This document shows positions 5,044-12,236 of a DNA stretch of 22,889 bases, one piece after another (within the stretch, counting starts at the first letter, position 1; each line of letters opens with the position of its first letter). The stretch comes from a virus. The notes below the pieces were generated by a model. The model did no database searches, was not told the origin of the DNA, and saw only the letters and a list, made by a program, of their open reading frames with translations. The translations under genes and the position numbers were made by a program. The DNA lies in the IMG/VR virus record IMGVR_UViG_3300020421_001565, positions 1 to 22,889 of that record, one strand, 5' to 3'.

Positions 5044-5634
5044 ATGATGGCTAATATAGAACCAAGGGTAAAGAAGATACTTGCAGAGTATGATCTTAAA
5101 CCCGAACACGCTTTGTGGGAACTCAAACGAGGTGGCAAAGCAACACTAATTATGTTGCATAAATATTGCGAACTTGTTGGAGCTAAAGCAGGTATTGTTA
5201 TTGATGACATTGTAGAAGTAGAAACTAATTCTGCACAAGGTATAGCAGTAGTTAAATGCTATGCTCACAATGACAAAATGAAAGTCATTACCTACGGAGA
5301 AGCTAGTCCTAAAAATAGTAAGGTTGCTTATCCATATGCAATGGCTGAAAAGAGAGCAGTAGATAGAGCCATACTTAAACTTGTTGGATTGCACGGCTTT
5401 GTGTATTCAGAAGATGAGTTTGATACTACAGACCAGAAGATTGGATCTGCAGATGATGACGCTATCAAAACATTTCTTACTAATATTGAAGGTAGCAAAA
5501 CAGTAAAACAAGCTACAGGATATTATGAAATGGCTAAAGTAAACATAGCTAAAGCCAAGAAGTCCAATCCGGGATTGTACCAAATGGCAGTAGCTAAATA
5601 TGAATCTAAGCGAAAGGAACTACAAAGTGTATAA
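5044..5634 (+). CDS. Single-strand annealing protein (ERF/Rad52-like superfamily)
   Basis: The 196-aa product would anneal complementary single strands produced by the upstream exonuclease. The diagnostic region is GEASPKN (about residues 85-91) followed by YPYAMAEKRAVDRAILKLVG (about 97-116), then LHG-x-VYSEDE. The AEKRA-x-DR-x-ILKL-x-G pattern is typical of ERF/Rad52/Sak-like phage annealases and related proteins. The C-terminal 60 residues are helical and lysine-rich. Tandem ATGs at 5044 and 5047 both fit AAAGGAGG (5031-5038), so the start is uncertain by one codon. The subfamily cannot be settled by eye, but the position between YqaJ and SSB strongly supports the role. Confidence 0.75.
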   Translation: MMANIEPRVKKILAEYDLKPEHALWELKRGGKATLIMLHKYCELVGAKAGIVIDDIVEVETNSAQGIAVVKCYAHNDKMKVITYGEASPKNSKVAYPYAMAEKRAVDRAILKLVGLHGFVYSEDEFDTTDQKIGSADDDAIKTFLTNIEGSKTVKQATGYYEMAKVNIAKAKKSNPGLYQMAVAKYESKRKELQSV

Positions 5635-6040
5635 TAAAATACAAATCATTGGCAACCTTGGTGCTGACCCCGAAGTTAAACAAACGGGGGCAGGTACTAA
5701 CTATGCCATATTGTCTGTAGCTACAAACAGAGTAGTTAAAGGCGAAAAAGAAACTGAATGGCACAAGTGTGTTGTTTGGGATGATAAAATTGCTGACATT
5801 CTTGCTAAATATACTAAGAAAGGAAGCAGAGTTTTATTGGAGGGTAGACTAACATACAGAAAATGGCAAACCGAATCGGGTGAAGAGAGAATAAAAGCCG
5901 AGATTCACTTAGATAGATTCAACTCAGATATGAAGTTGATGGACTCTAAGTCTGATGGTGTGCCTATGTCTGCACCTATAGACAAACCAAAACCAATGGT
6001 TGATGTAGGTGAAATTATTGATGACGACATTCCATTGTAA
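5627..6040 (+). CDS. ssb: Single-stranded DNA-binding protein
   Basis: The product is 137 aa when started at GTG 5627, which has AAGGA upstream and overlaps the annealase stop by 8 bases. An in-frame ATG at 5600 lacks a ribosome-binding site and would add residues before the domain. The OB fold begins immediately (NKIQIIGNLGADPEV), followed by the SSB signatures T-E-W-H-K-C-V-V-W (about 43-51), Y-x-KKG-x-RV-x-LEG-x-L-x-YRKW (about 62-80) and ERI-x-AEI. The disordered tail ends in DDDIPL. Bacterial SSBs usually end in DDDIPF, so the partner-binding tip is kept except for Phe to Leu. It would coat single strands during replication and recombination. Confidence 0.92.
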   Translation: MYNKIQIIGNLGADPEVKQTGAGTNYAILSVATNRVVKGEKETEWHKCVVWDDKIADILAKYTKKGSRVLLEGRLTYRKWQTESGEERIKAEIHLDRFNSDMKLMDSKSDGVPMSAPIDKPKPMVDVGEIIDDDIPL

Positions 6041-6255
6041 TGTTTAAAAATATAATCGTAACTTTGTGGTTTGCATTTGACGGACAACTTTATATGAAGT
6101 ATGCACTCCCTTTGCAACACAAATGCGATATCTTTACTTGGTGGAGTGTGCAAGAGCAGTACCTACACACTCCACTTGAGATTGTTGCCATGAAATGTAC
6201 ACGAGTAAAAGATTTTAAAATAGATAAAAGGATATATAATTATGACGAAAAATGA
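6040..6255 (+). CDS. Small hypothetical protein (71 aa)
   Basis: The ATG overlaps the SSB stop (TAATG at 6038-6042), and the frame ends 14 bases inside the LexA-like gene. The gene therefore fits a translationally coupled chain. The product is aromatic-rich, with WF, WW and Y clusters in the N-terminal two thirds, two Cys and a basic C-terminus. It has no clear membrane helix or family. There is no independent Shine-Dalgarno sequence. It is called because it fills the only gap between two real genes with a single open frame, but it could be non-functional. Confidence 0.5.
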   Translation: MFKNIIVTLWFAFDGQLYMKYALPLQHKCDIFTWWSVQEQYLHTPLEIVAMKCTRVKDFKIDKRIYNYDEK

Positions 6256-6439
6256 ATCACGAGTATTTAAATTTGTAGATAGCTTTATTGATATGTATAA
6301 ATTTAGTCCTTCGTATAAAGAAATTGCAGACCACCTAGACTTTGCATCACCCTCACAAGCACACAAAATATGTATGCAGTTGGTAAAGAAAGGGAAGTTA
6401 ACAAAAGGAATGGGTGCCAGAAACTTGGAGATAAAATGA
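6242..6439 (+). CDS. LexA-type winged-helix DNA-binding domain protein (65 aa)
   Basis: The ATG has AAAGGA at 6227-6232. The product matches the N-terminal DNA-binding domain of LexA almost end to end: an opening helix with E-x2-V-x-KFVDSFIDMY, then FSPSYKEIADHLDF (about residues 22-35, the helix-turn-helix) and SPSQAHKICMQLVKKGKL (about 37-54), the recognition helix and turn. It ends at the wing, and the S24 protease/dimerisation domain is absent. Such a stand-alone domain cannot self-cleave. It may act as a phage regulator that recognises LexA-like sites or its own early operators. It sits in the recombination cluster, overlapped by genes on both sides. Confidence 0.75.
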   Translation: MTKNESRVFKFVDSFIDMYKFSPSYKEIADHLDFASPSQAHKICMQLVKKGKLTKGMGARNLEIK

Positions 6440-6654
6440 TAACTAAAATAGAACCTATTACTAAACTAAAGCAAGATAGAACTGCACAACTAATTGCAGA
6501 ATTGTTTTGGGATCACGAAAGACTATCAAGTAGTGGACAAGAAACACTAAACAAGTTAGCTAAAATGTGGGGTGTACCCACAGAAGAAGAGATGGTAGGT
6601 ACAGATACACACCTTGATGACCTGCCATCTGATACGGAGAGAAAAGATGGGTAA
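6436..6654 (+). CDS. Small acidic hypothetical protein (72 aa)
   Basis: I chose the ATG at 6436 because it forms an ATGA overlap with the preceding stop and has GGAG just upstream. An in-frame ATG at 6370 lies inside the LexA-like gene without a ribosome-binding site. The product has a helical N-terminal half (residues about 10-45, with LIAELFWDHERL) and an acidic disordered C-terminus. I recognise no family. It overlaps the nuclease gene by 8 bases, so it belongs to the same coupled operon. Confidence 0.6.
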   Translation: MITKIEPITKLKQDRTAQLIAELFWDHERLSSSGQETLNKLAKMWGVPTEEEMVGTDTHLDDLPSDTERKDG

Positions 6655-6976
6655 ATTTAGCAAGAGCAAAGGATATAGAGTAGAAGCAAAACTTGTAAAA
6701 GAGTTTGTTAAAAATGGCATAAAAGCAAGACGACAACCAATGAGCGGCGCAATACCCGATTTCCCTTACGATATAGAAATAAGACAAGAACCTTGGCACA
6801 AGTTAAGTGTAGAAGTAAAGGCAAGAAAAGACGGCGCAGGATTTAAAACGCTAGAAAGATGGAAGTCTGGTGCTGACTTACTGTGCCTACACAGAGATCA
6901 CGGCACAACAATGGTATGTTTAGACTTGCCTTTATTTATAGATATATTAAAACAAAGCAATGAAACACAAGATTAA
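6647..6976 (+). CDS. PD-(D/E)XK nuclease, Holliday-junction-resolvase-like
   Basis: The 110-aa product starts at ATG 6647, behind GGAGA (6636-6640). An in-frame ATG at 6614 has no ribosome-binding site. The visible catalytic set is KSKGYRVEAKLVKEF with E13, then SGAIPD-x2-YDIEI (about residues 33-45, acidic D42/E44) and the VEVKAR core with E57 and K59. Size and motif order fit small archaeal-Hjc-like or phage endonucleases annotated as Holliday junction resolvases. It would cut branched DNA from recombination or replication before packaging. A general restriction-like or VRR-NUC nuclease is the alternative. Confidence 0.75.
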   Translation: MGKFSKSKGYRVEAKLVKEFVKNGIKARRQPMSGAIPDFPYDIEIRQEPWHKLSVEVKARKDGAGFKTLERWKSGADLLCLHRDHGTTMVCLDLPLFIDILKQSNETQD

Positions 6977-7094
6977 TGATGAAGGTGAAATAGTTGACAA
7001 AGATGGAGTACCAATCTTAGATCACAAAGGAAAAATTATAGTTGTACCACTAGAATATCGGTATCATTACCGACATTATTTAGAAGATGATTAG
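6960..7094 (+). CDS. Very small hypothetical protein (44 aa)
   Basis: An ATG at 6960 opens a 44-codon frame overlapping the nuclease end by 17 bases. The peptide is charged, with a repeated DKDG/DHKGK pattern and a Tyr/His-rich end (EYRYHYRHYLEDD). The ribosome-binding site is weak (AACAAAG), so it would depend on coupling. It is the last + strand gene: its TAG (7092-7094) is one base from the last codon of the opposing late operon. I recognise no family. Confidence 0.5.
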   Translation: MKHKINDEGEIVDKDGVPILDHKGKIIVVPLEYRYHYRHYLEDD

Positions 7095-7095
7095 C

Positions 7096-7227
7096 TTATA
7101 GGTAGAATAAAAGTAGAATTAGTCCTACAACGCCTATAGCTGAGTACAGAGGGTACTTTGAGATTTGAAGTATAATCTTACCCCAAACCTTGCCACATAC
7201 CCTTCTAGCCTTCTCTATGCCTGACAT
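7096..7227 (-). CDS. Small single-span membrane protein (43 aa)
   Basis: The ATG at 7227-7225 has an excellent GGAGG (7237-7233) five bases upstream on the - strand, so it is very likely translated. The 43-aa peptide has a basic N-terminal half (EKARRVCGKVWGK, positive-inside) and one hydrophobic segment at about residues 25-43 (YPLYSAIGVVGLILLLFYL). It would be an inner-membrane peptide with its N-terminus inside. It is the final gene of the late operon, directly after the holin, so a role in lysis (antiholin, pinholin or disruptor) is plausible but not shown. Inverted repeats within it (7094-7102/7133-7140 and 7143-7147/7153-7157) might terminate the + strand operon. Confidence 0.7.
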   Translation of the reverse strand: MSGIEKARRVCGKVWGKIILQISKYPLYSAIGVVGLILLLFYL

Positions 7228-7247
7228 TTTTACCTCCAAATAATCTA

Positions 7248-7634
7248 TTATGGTTTTTTGTTTTTGTTTTGCCATTGTTGTCCAATTTTCTCTGCACTAC
7301 GCCCAACAGTATAACCACCAACACCAATCATTATAATATCTAGTAGTGAATTTTGCACAGACTCAGGAATGTTTGGTGCTGTAAATCCAAACCAATGTGC
7401 AACCATTAGTCCTGCAAAGAGTAACATCATTATTGGACGCCAACTTCTTTGCAACCAAGTACCTTGTGCTTCTAGTTGTATTACAGTAGCGGCGGCCTCT
7501 ATTTCTTTTAGATCGCCTGTAATAATTTTGTGCTGTAACTCAGCTTTGATTTTTTCTTTTTCTGCTTTAGATGTAATTACTTTATCTACAGTAGAGAATA
7601 TTGATTTTGCTATGGGTGCAAGTAAAGGTAACAT
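7248..7634 (-). CDS. Holin of the GTA_holin_3TM type
   Basis: The 128-aa product starts behind GGAGATAG. It has a hydrophobic N-terminal stretch (about residues 1-13), a charged helix (about 22-55), the family-typical QGTWLQRSWRP (57-67), a membrane helix at about 67-84 and another at about 97-112, then a basic tail. Proteins of this family form inner-membrane holes that let the endolysin reach the cell wall. The SleB hydrolase directly upstream in the same operon confirms a lysis cassette. The ribosome-binding site overlaps the hydrolase stop, so the two are probably expressed together. Confidence 0.8.
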   Translation of the reverse strand: MLPLLAPIAKSIFSTVDKVITSKAEKEKIKAELQHKIITGDLKEIEAAATVIQLEAQGTWLQRSWRPIMMLLFAGLMVAHWFGFTAPNIPESVQNSLLDIIMIGVGGYTVGRSAEKIGQQWQNKNKKP

Positions 7635-7642
7635 TCTATCTC

Positions 7643-8053
7643 CTATATAACATTATTATAAAATAGATGCTCACCATATTCGCAAACAGGTTGTACATCA
7701 TATGACCATTTAGGCTTGACAGCTTTTGTATGGTAATGAGTAGAGTTTTGTGTATTGTCTGCAATCTTACCAGACACAACAAGAAATGCTATGCCAAGCA
7801 TTTTTATATATATGGGATCAACCATACTTAACTCTTGCATTTTTTCTCTATTAGGATCGCCTTCGTTCCAACAACTAAACTGCCATTCTTTTAAACAAAC
7901 TTCTTTTGGTGTGTTGCCATACCATCTACGAGCATTTACTCTGTTATTGATAACATTAGCTACACCAATCTGACCATCAGTATCACAGCCACGACATTCT
8001 CCCCACATTGTCCTAGCCATTGTATCTAAATCTTCAAAGTTAACTTCAATCAT
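7643..8053 (-). CDS. SleB-type cell-wall hydrolase (endolysin)
   Basis: The 136-aa product matches the Hydrolase_2 (SleB) lytic-transglycosylase-like domain across its whole length. It has ARTMWGECRG with the presumed catalytic E19, GQIGVANVINNRV (28-39), a CW-x-EGDPN segment (61-68), and STHYHTK (104-110) with H106 and H108 near the C-terminus. No signal peptide is present, so release depends on the holin. The domain is bare, without an added wall-binding module. The ATG overlaps the stop of the preceding gene (ATGA, 8053-8050). Confidence 0.88.
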   Translation of the reverse strand: MIEVNFEDLDTMARTMWGECRGCDTDGQIGVANVINNRVNARRWYGNTPKEVCLKEWQFSCWNEGDPNREKMQELSMVDPIYIKMLGIAFLVVSGKIADNTQNSTHYHTKAVKPKWSYDVQPVCEYGEHLFYNNVI

Positions 8054-8508
8054 ATAATACCTAGTATCTTTAACTCATAATAAATGAAAACTAATAGACC
8101 TGCAATAGCTACTACACTTATTATTAAAGTTTTTCTTCTCTCTTGTGCATCTCTCATATCTCTTAATTGTTTCTTTTTCTTTGCACGAACAGATGCAATT
8201 TCAGCTTGAAGCCTTTCCCATTGACCTGCCGATCCGTACAAAAGAAAGATTTCTCTTAATTCATTTCGCATATTTCTAAGTTCTTCTTTACGAAGATGTG
8301 CTTCTATAGCTTCAGCTTCCACACTACTAAACTTGCCGAATATACTACTACCTTTTTTCTCTGCCTTAATATCAAGGTTTGCTTCACCTATTGCCCATTT
8401 AGATATATATCCTGACATAGTTGATAAGTCTTTACCTACTTTAATACCTTGCATAATTACTGAGTGTGCAGTTTTAACTGCGGCAAATGCTGAGATTGGA
8501 TCAATCAT
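8050..8508 (-). CDS. Membrane-anchored coiled-coil protein of unknown function (152 aa)
   Basis: The start codon overlaps the stop of the 53-aa gene (TAATG). The N-terminal 40 residues are Ala/Gly-rich and mildly hydrophobic (DPISAFAAVKTAHSVIMQG). The middle (about 62-125) is a long, highly charged coiled coil. Residues about 127-144 form one membrane helix (TLIISVVAIAGLLVFIYY), followed by a short tail. The helix is C-terminal, so this is not a standard Rz-type i-spanin. The position between tail genes and endolysin suggests a lysis accessory or a minor virion protein. I recognise no named family. Confidence 0.7.
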   Translation of the reverse strand: MIDPISAFAAVKTAHSVIMQGIKVGKDLSTMSGYISKWAIGEANLDIKAEKKGSSIFGKFSSVEAEAIEAHLRKEELRNMRNELREIFLLYGSAGQWERLQAEIASVRAKKKKQLRDMRDAQERRKTLIISVVAIAGLLVFIYYELKILGII

Positions 8509-8669
8509 TAGTGCAACCTTTGATAAACAAAGTCATCATTCTCAAAGCAAGACGCTTCTATAAACTCAATAGCATCTTCCTTTGATTCAAAATAATTAGC
8601 TATAATAAGAACAGTAAAGGATTTCTTTTTATTACGAATAACTTTGTAAGTTAATTTTATATCTTCCAT
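8508..8669 (-). CDS. Small hypothetical protein (53 aa)
   Basis: An ATG at 8669 (- strand) opens a 53-codon frame. Its TAA shares one base with the next ATG, and its start overlaps the preceding gene by 13 bases, as expected for a coupled chain. The peptide reads like a compact alpha/beta fold: a basic first strand (YKVIRNKKKSFTVLIIANYF), then ESKEDAIEFIEASCF, an acidic helix. There is no strong Shine-Dalgarno sequence. It fills an otherwise 150-base gap between two genes. I recognise no family. Confidence 0.6.
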   Translation of the reverse strand: MEDIKLTYKVIRNKKKSFTVLIIANYFESKEDAIEFIEASCFENDDFVYQRLH

Positions 8670-8863
8670 TGTAGTAGACTCACTATAACAGTTACCATTA
8701 CTCCTATAATAGTAGCTGATGAACCCCAGATCAATAGTTCAAGCCTTTTAATACGATATTCTAATCCTTTAATTGCACTCTTTGTCATATCTCTATACAC
8801 AACACATTCACGCTCGTGAGCTTCCATCTCAGAAGCTATTGCTTTGAGAGAACGAGTGTCCAT
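8657..8863 (-). CDS. Small coiled-coil membrane protein, XhlA/haemolysin-like
   Basis: The 68-aa product has a charged amphipathic helix (about residues 4-42, with GLEYRIKRLELLIWG at the junction) followed by one membrane helix (about 45-63, ATIIGVMVTVIVSLLQW). This layout, coiled coil then C-terminal anchor in a short late-operon protein, resembles the XhlA-type accessory lysis proteins. The assignment rests on architecture and context only. The ATG immediately follows the TAG of the previous gene without a clear ribosome-binding site, implying coupling. Confidence 0.6.
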   Translation of the reverse strand: MDTRSLKAIASEMEAHERECVVYRDMTKSAIKGLEYRIKRLELLIWGSSATIIGVMVTVIVSLLQWKI

Positions 8864-9163
8864 CTATGAGATGTCCAGAAAAAATGCTTGTTGATCTTCA
8901 GTAATGTTAGTCCATTTTGCTTTTACAGCTTTGACTCCGGTAGCATTGGACTTGGTAAAGTTAGTTTCATTAGCACCATTGTAGCTAGTCTTATATCCAT
9001 CTGACATAGATACATAGGTTTTCCCATCTATTTCACCCCACCACCAAATTTGTTTTTGATGCCACTCATTGTCAGTTTGTTTGTCTGTCCAATCTTCAGA
9101 TGCTTTCATTGATTCAGGGTGTTTAATATCAATCATTTTTTCTGTTGTGTGATATAATTTCAT
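8864..9163 (-). CDS. Hypothetical protein downstream of tail fibre (99 aa)
   Basis: The start has AGGAGA eight bases upstream, overlapping the end of the tail protein gene. The product is hydrophilic and Trp/Lys/Asn-rich, with a WWWGEIDGKTYVSMSDGYK stretch that looks like a beta-rich turn region, and no membrane segment. I recognise no family. Genes directly after phage tail fibres often encode fibre chaperones or accessory adhesins, so that is a possible role without direct support. Confidence 0.6.
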   Translation of the reverse strand: MKLYHTTEKMIDIKHPESMKASEDWTDKQTDNEWHQKQIWWWGEIDGKTYVSMSDGYKTSYNGANETNFTKSNATGVKAVKAKWTNITEDQQAFFLDIS

Positions 9164-9172
9164 AACATTCTC

Positions 9173-11245
9173 CTATGGTCTAAGTCTGTGCCAACCATAA
9201 TAACTAGTATTAACAGTTGATCCTAAATTGAAATAATAGTTATTACCATAGCCATATACTGTTCCATCAGATGTACGAACATAATGCGACCAATAACCAC
9301 TATAGTAATGTCCCATTGATATAAAATCTTCTATTGCAATATCTGTATTACCTATGTAACTAGACCCTGATGATTCTGTATGATTCCAAGGCGAAGGATA
9401 TAAGAATGCACCATAATAACTTGTAGCACTTGTTGTAGCTTGATATGGGTGTGCAGTAGAATGATATCCCCATAACCATAAACGACCTTGAGTATCTAAG
9501 CCATACCACCCCGGAGCATTATATCCACTTGTTCTCATTGGAAAACAAGCCTTCATTGTTGTTGATGGGAATACTAATGCAGTTTTACTAATTGTACCAT
9601 CAGCACTTGAGTTAACTGTATAGTGTTGATAAGTATCAAATGTAGCAGTAGAAGGTATATTAACACCTGTAGTAGCTGTTGTATTTCCTTGTAGTTGAGC
9701 GCCGTTAGCGTTATAGCCAACCATTCTAAAGCCATTACCTGTATTTGTAGCTATAGTAAGTTGATACATATCACCCGGCCCATCTGTAGTATTTGAATTA
9801 CCTGAATCTGAATTACCTAGCCAAAGCACAGCAGATGATGTTTGTGCATTACCTGTAATATTTACAGCACTAAAGTTTTCTGACCCTCCAACTTGTTGAA
9901 ACGCCGATTGATTCGTTGTATTACCAATACCTAACTGACCATTGCCATTATAACCAATGGAAAATAAATCACCATTTGCTTGTATAACATACCCTTGTGC
10001 TGATACACCTGAAGAGTAATATCCCATACAATGCAATTCAGCTTGTTCAACATTGCTTACTCCTGTTAATTGTCCAAAAGATTGACGGGCAGAACCACCA
10101 CCTACACCATTTGTATCACTACCACAATGAAATAAATTACCACTTCCATCTACAACCCAAGTGCAATACAATCCTGCAGATATCATTTTAACATTTGATA
10201 TACCTGTAATTACAGTAGGTACAGACCTTGCATTAGTTGTACCATCTCCTAATTGTCCTTGAGCATTATGACCAAATGCCATAACTCTGCCGTCGTGTAA
10301 AATAACAAATACTCTAATATTTGTACTCCATTGATAACCTCCATACCAATTTGGTACGATACAAGCAATTTCACAAGTAACACTATTGTTCGTTGCATCT
10401 GGCCCAAAGTATGGATTCTTAACCCATTGGTATCTATCTACTGTATCTCCTAATCCTAATTCACCACTACCATTTTCTCCTGTTACAAACATATTACCTT
10501 TGTTTGTTAATGCCCAAGAAGAACCACCTTTATTCCACATACGAACAAAGTATTCTCCACTCTTTAATCCACCAAATTCCATAGACATTTTACTTTTTAG
10601 CACGACATTATCTACTGCACCATTACCTACAGGTGCGGCACTATAATAGTTATACCCTCTCATTAATGGTTCGTAGTTACCATTTAAGTAGCAAAGAGTA
10701 GGTGTATTACAATGCATATCGTTTCTTGCTCTTTTTACAGGGCCACATTCAGGGTTTGGCATACCATCATAAGGAATCCAATCTGCACTTGCACCTGATT
10801 TACCATTGTATTCTGCTAACCAAGGTCTTTTACCATCTGTGCCTGTATCAGTAGTAGCTTTAAATGTATTAGCATATAAAGGAACATTACTTCCTAAAAT
10901 ATCTACTTGATAAAAAGCATCAGAGTTTGACCAAGTAATTGATGTTCCACTAGCTTTTAAAATCTGTCCTGTTGAACCTATAGGTACTCGTTGTTCAACC
11001 GATCCGTTATGTGTAAGCAAATCACCAGATGTAGTTAATGTACCTGTACCCTGTGCCATTACATTCCAATGTGTAGTATTAGTTGAGGAAGGTGCTCCTG
11101 CATTTGTTCCTGTCTTAGATGTAGTATTTACATAGACCCAAGATGAACCAGAATGCGACACTACATCATCTGCTTCGTATGTATTACTCGTAGAGAATGC
11201 ACCTCTCCAAGTAAACTTTATTTTTCCTAAATCAACTGTTGCCAT
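9173..11245 (-). CDS. RCC1-repeat tail protein (receptor-binding candidate)
   Basis: The 690-aa product starts behind AAAGGAGG (11260-11253). Residues about 10-65 resemble a small carbohydrate-binding (chitin-binding-like) module: FTWRGAFS, then YEADDVVSHSGSSWVYV, then HWNVM. Residues 90-107 carry a tail-fibre repeat (GSTGQILKASG-x-ITWSN). From about 243 onward come RCC1-type beta-propeller repeats, for example GNMFVTGENGSGELGLGD, GRVMAFGHNAQGQLGDGT and GDLFSIGYNGNGQLGIGNTT, and a last one near the C-terminus (TVYGYGNNYYFNLG). RCC1 propellers in phage tail proteins probably bind host surface structures. The middle (about 460-640) is low-complexity Thr/Asn/Gly-rich. Confidence 0.8.
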   Translation of the reverse strand: MATVDLGKIKFTWRGAFSTSNTYEADDVVSHSGSSWVYVNTTSKTGTNAGAPSSTNTTHWNVMAQGTGTLTTSGDLLTHNGSVEQRVPIGSTGQILKASGTSITWSNSDAFYQVDILGSNVPLYANTFKATTDTGTDGKRPWLAEYNGKSGASADWIPYDGMPNPECGPVKRARNDMHCNTPTLCYLNGNYEPLMRGYNYYSAAPVGNGAVDNVVLKSKMSMEFGGLKSGEYFVRMWNKGGSSWALTNKGNMFVTGENGSGELGLGDTVDRYQWVKNPYFGPDATNNSVTCEIACIVPNWYGGYQWSTNIRVFVILHDGRVMAFGHNAQGQLGDGTTNARSVPTVITGISNVKMISAGLYCTWVVDGSGNLFHCGSDTNGVGGGSARQSFGQLTGVSNVEQAELHCMGYYSSGVSAQGYVIQANGDLFSIGYNGNGQLGIGNTTNQSAFQQVGGSENFSAVNITGNAQTSSAVLWLGNSDSGNSNTTDGPGDMYQLTIATNTGNGFRMVGYNANGAQLQGNTTATTGVNIPSTATFDTYQHYTVNSSADGTISKTALVFPSTTMKACFPMRTSGYNAPGWYGLDTQGRLWLWGYHSTAHPYQATTSATSYYGAFLYPSPWNHTESSGSSYIGNTDIAIEDFISMGHYYSGYWSHYVRTSDGTVYGYGNNYYFNLGSTVNTSYYGWHRLRP

Positions 11246-11258
11246 TTTTCTACCTCCT

Positions 11259-12236
11259 TTATGGCATATTTATTAGCAAATGTCCACTAGTGTCAATACT
11301 CATAAAAATTGAGCCTGTTGCGAAGAAATATGTATCATAATCAGAAAGCGTTAGATTCTCTGATCCTCCCACTAATGTATGCTCTTGTGTTGCTATAGTT
11401 CTACCTGTGCCATCTACTGTTTTTTTAAGACCAAAAAACTTACTAGCTATAGTAGAAATTGCACCAACCTGTGCATTAATTGCTTCTTTTGTACGAAGAG
11501 GTGTCATACCTTTCGTGTTTTCTGTACCTGTTTGTGCTTCAGATTGACTAGCAATAGATAAGAAAATACCATCTGATCCGTCTGCACCTGCAGGGCCTTG
11601 TGTGCCATCAGAACCTCTAGGTATTGTTAAATTAAGAACTCCTGTAGTAGCATCATATGTTGAAGATGCACTTGTACCTGCATCACCTGTAGCTACATTT
11701 ACTGTTTGTACACCTTGTGCAGATTGCGCAATAACATTACCATTTGAATCAAAAGCTAGAGTTTTACTTGCTCTGCTTGTTTTTGCAGGTAATGTTAGTG
11801 TTGCATCATCATCATAATCTAATAATTTTATAGAACGGGTATGTATTTTGTCTTGATCTGCAAATATAGCTACAGCTTTATCTAACTCTGTATTAAGTGC
11901 AGTTATATCAAAAGCACCATTTACAGGAAAATCTGTAGTTCGTTCTATTACAATATCTCGTAAAACAATTATTTTTTGTCCTGCTGTATGACCTGCACCA
12001 AAAGTAATTGTAGCTCCTGTACCAAATTCATATGCACTATCGCTTGATGAATTAGTAGCTGTAACTTTGTATTGTGTGGTTGTTGTAGGATTTACATTGT
12101 ATGTAGCTAAGGTACTATCTACATATACTTTTAAATCTTCAATAGCAAAAAACTCAAAGGTAATACTATAAGTTGTTTGACTAGCTGTAGCTGTAAACTC
12201 GTGCCTTGGATTATTCTGTGTTGACGCTATTGTCAT
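11259..12236 (-). CDS. T7-type tail fibre N-terminal anchor protein
   Basis: This is a 325-aa protein whose first 150 residues match the T7 tail fibre N-terminal domain: F-x-Y-like beta segments (FEFFAIEDLKVYVD), then GQKIIVLRDIVIERTTDFP (about 87-104), ALNTELDKAVAIFADQ and the TLTLPA end. This domain attaches fibres to the tail hub. A collagen-like stretch GSDGTQGPAGADGSDG (208-223) follows, then a phage-fibre segment (MTPLRTKEAI). The fibre is short, so it may act as an adaptor for the RCC1 protein encoded next. The start overlaps the preceding stop (ATGA). Confidence 0.85.
   Translation of the reverse strand: MTIASTQNNPRHEFTATASQTTYSITFEFFAIEDLKVYVDSTLATYNVNPTTTTQYKVTATNSSSDSAYEFGTGATITFGAGHTAGQKIIVLRDIVIERTTDFPVNGAFDITALNTELDKAVAIFADQDKIHTRSIKLLDYDDDATLTLPAKTSRASKTLAFDSNGNVIAQSAQGVQTVNVATGDAGTSASSTYDATTGVLNLTIPRGSDGTQGPAGADGSDGIFLSIASQSEAQTGTENTKGMTPLRTKEAINAQVGAISTIASKFFGLKKTVDGTGRTIATQEHTLVGGSENLTLSDYDTYFFATGSIFMSIDTSGHLLINMP

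Noticed and set aside
5600-5626. SSB start at the in-frame ATG 5600
   Set aside because: There is no Shine-Dalgarno sequence before it, and it would place nine extra residues before the OB fold; GTG 5627 has AAGGA at good spacing.
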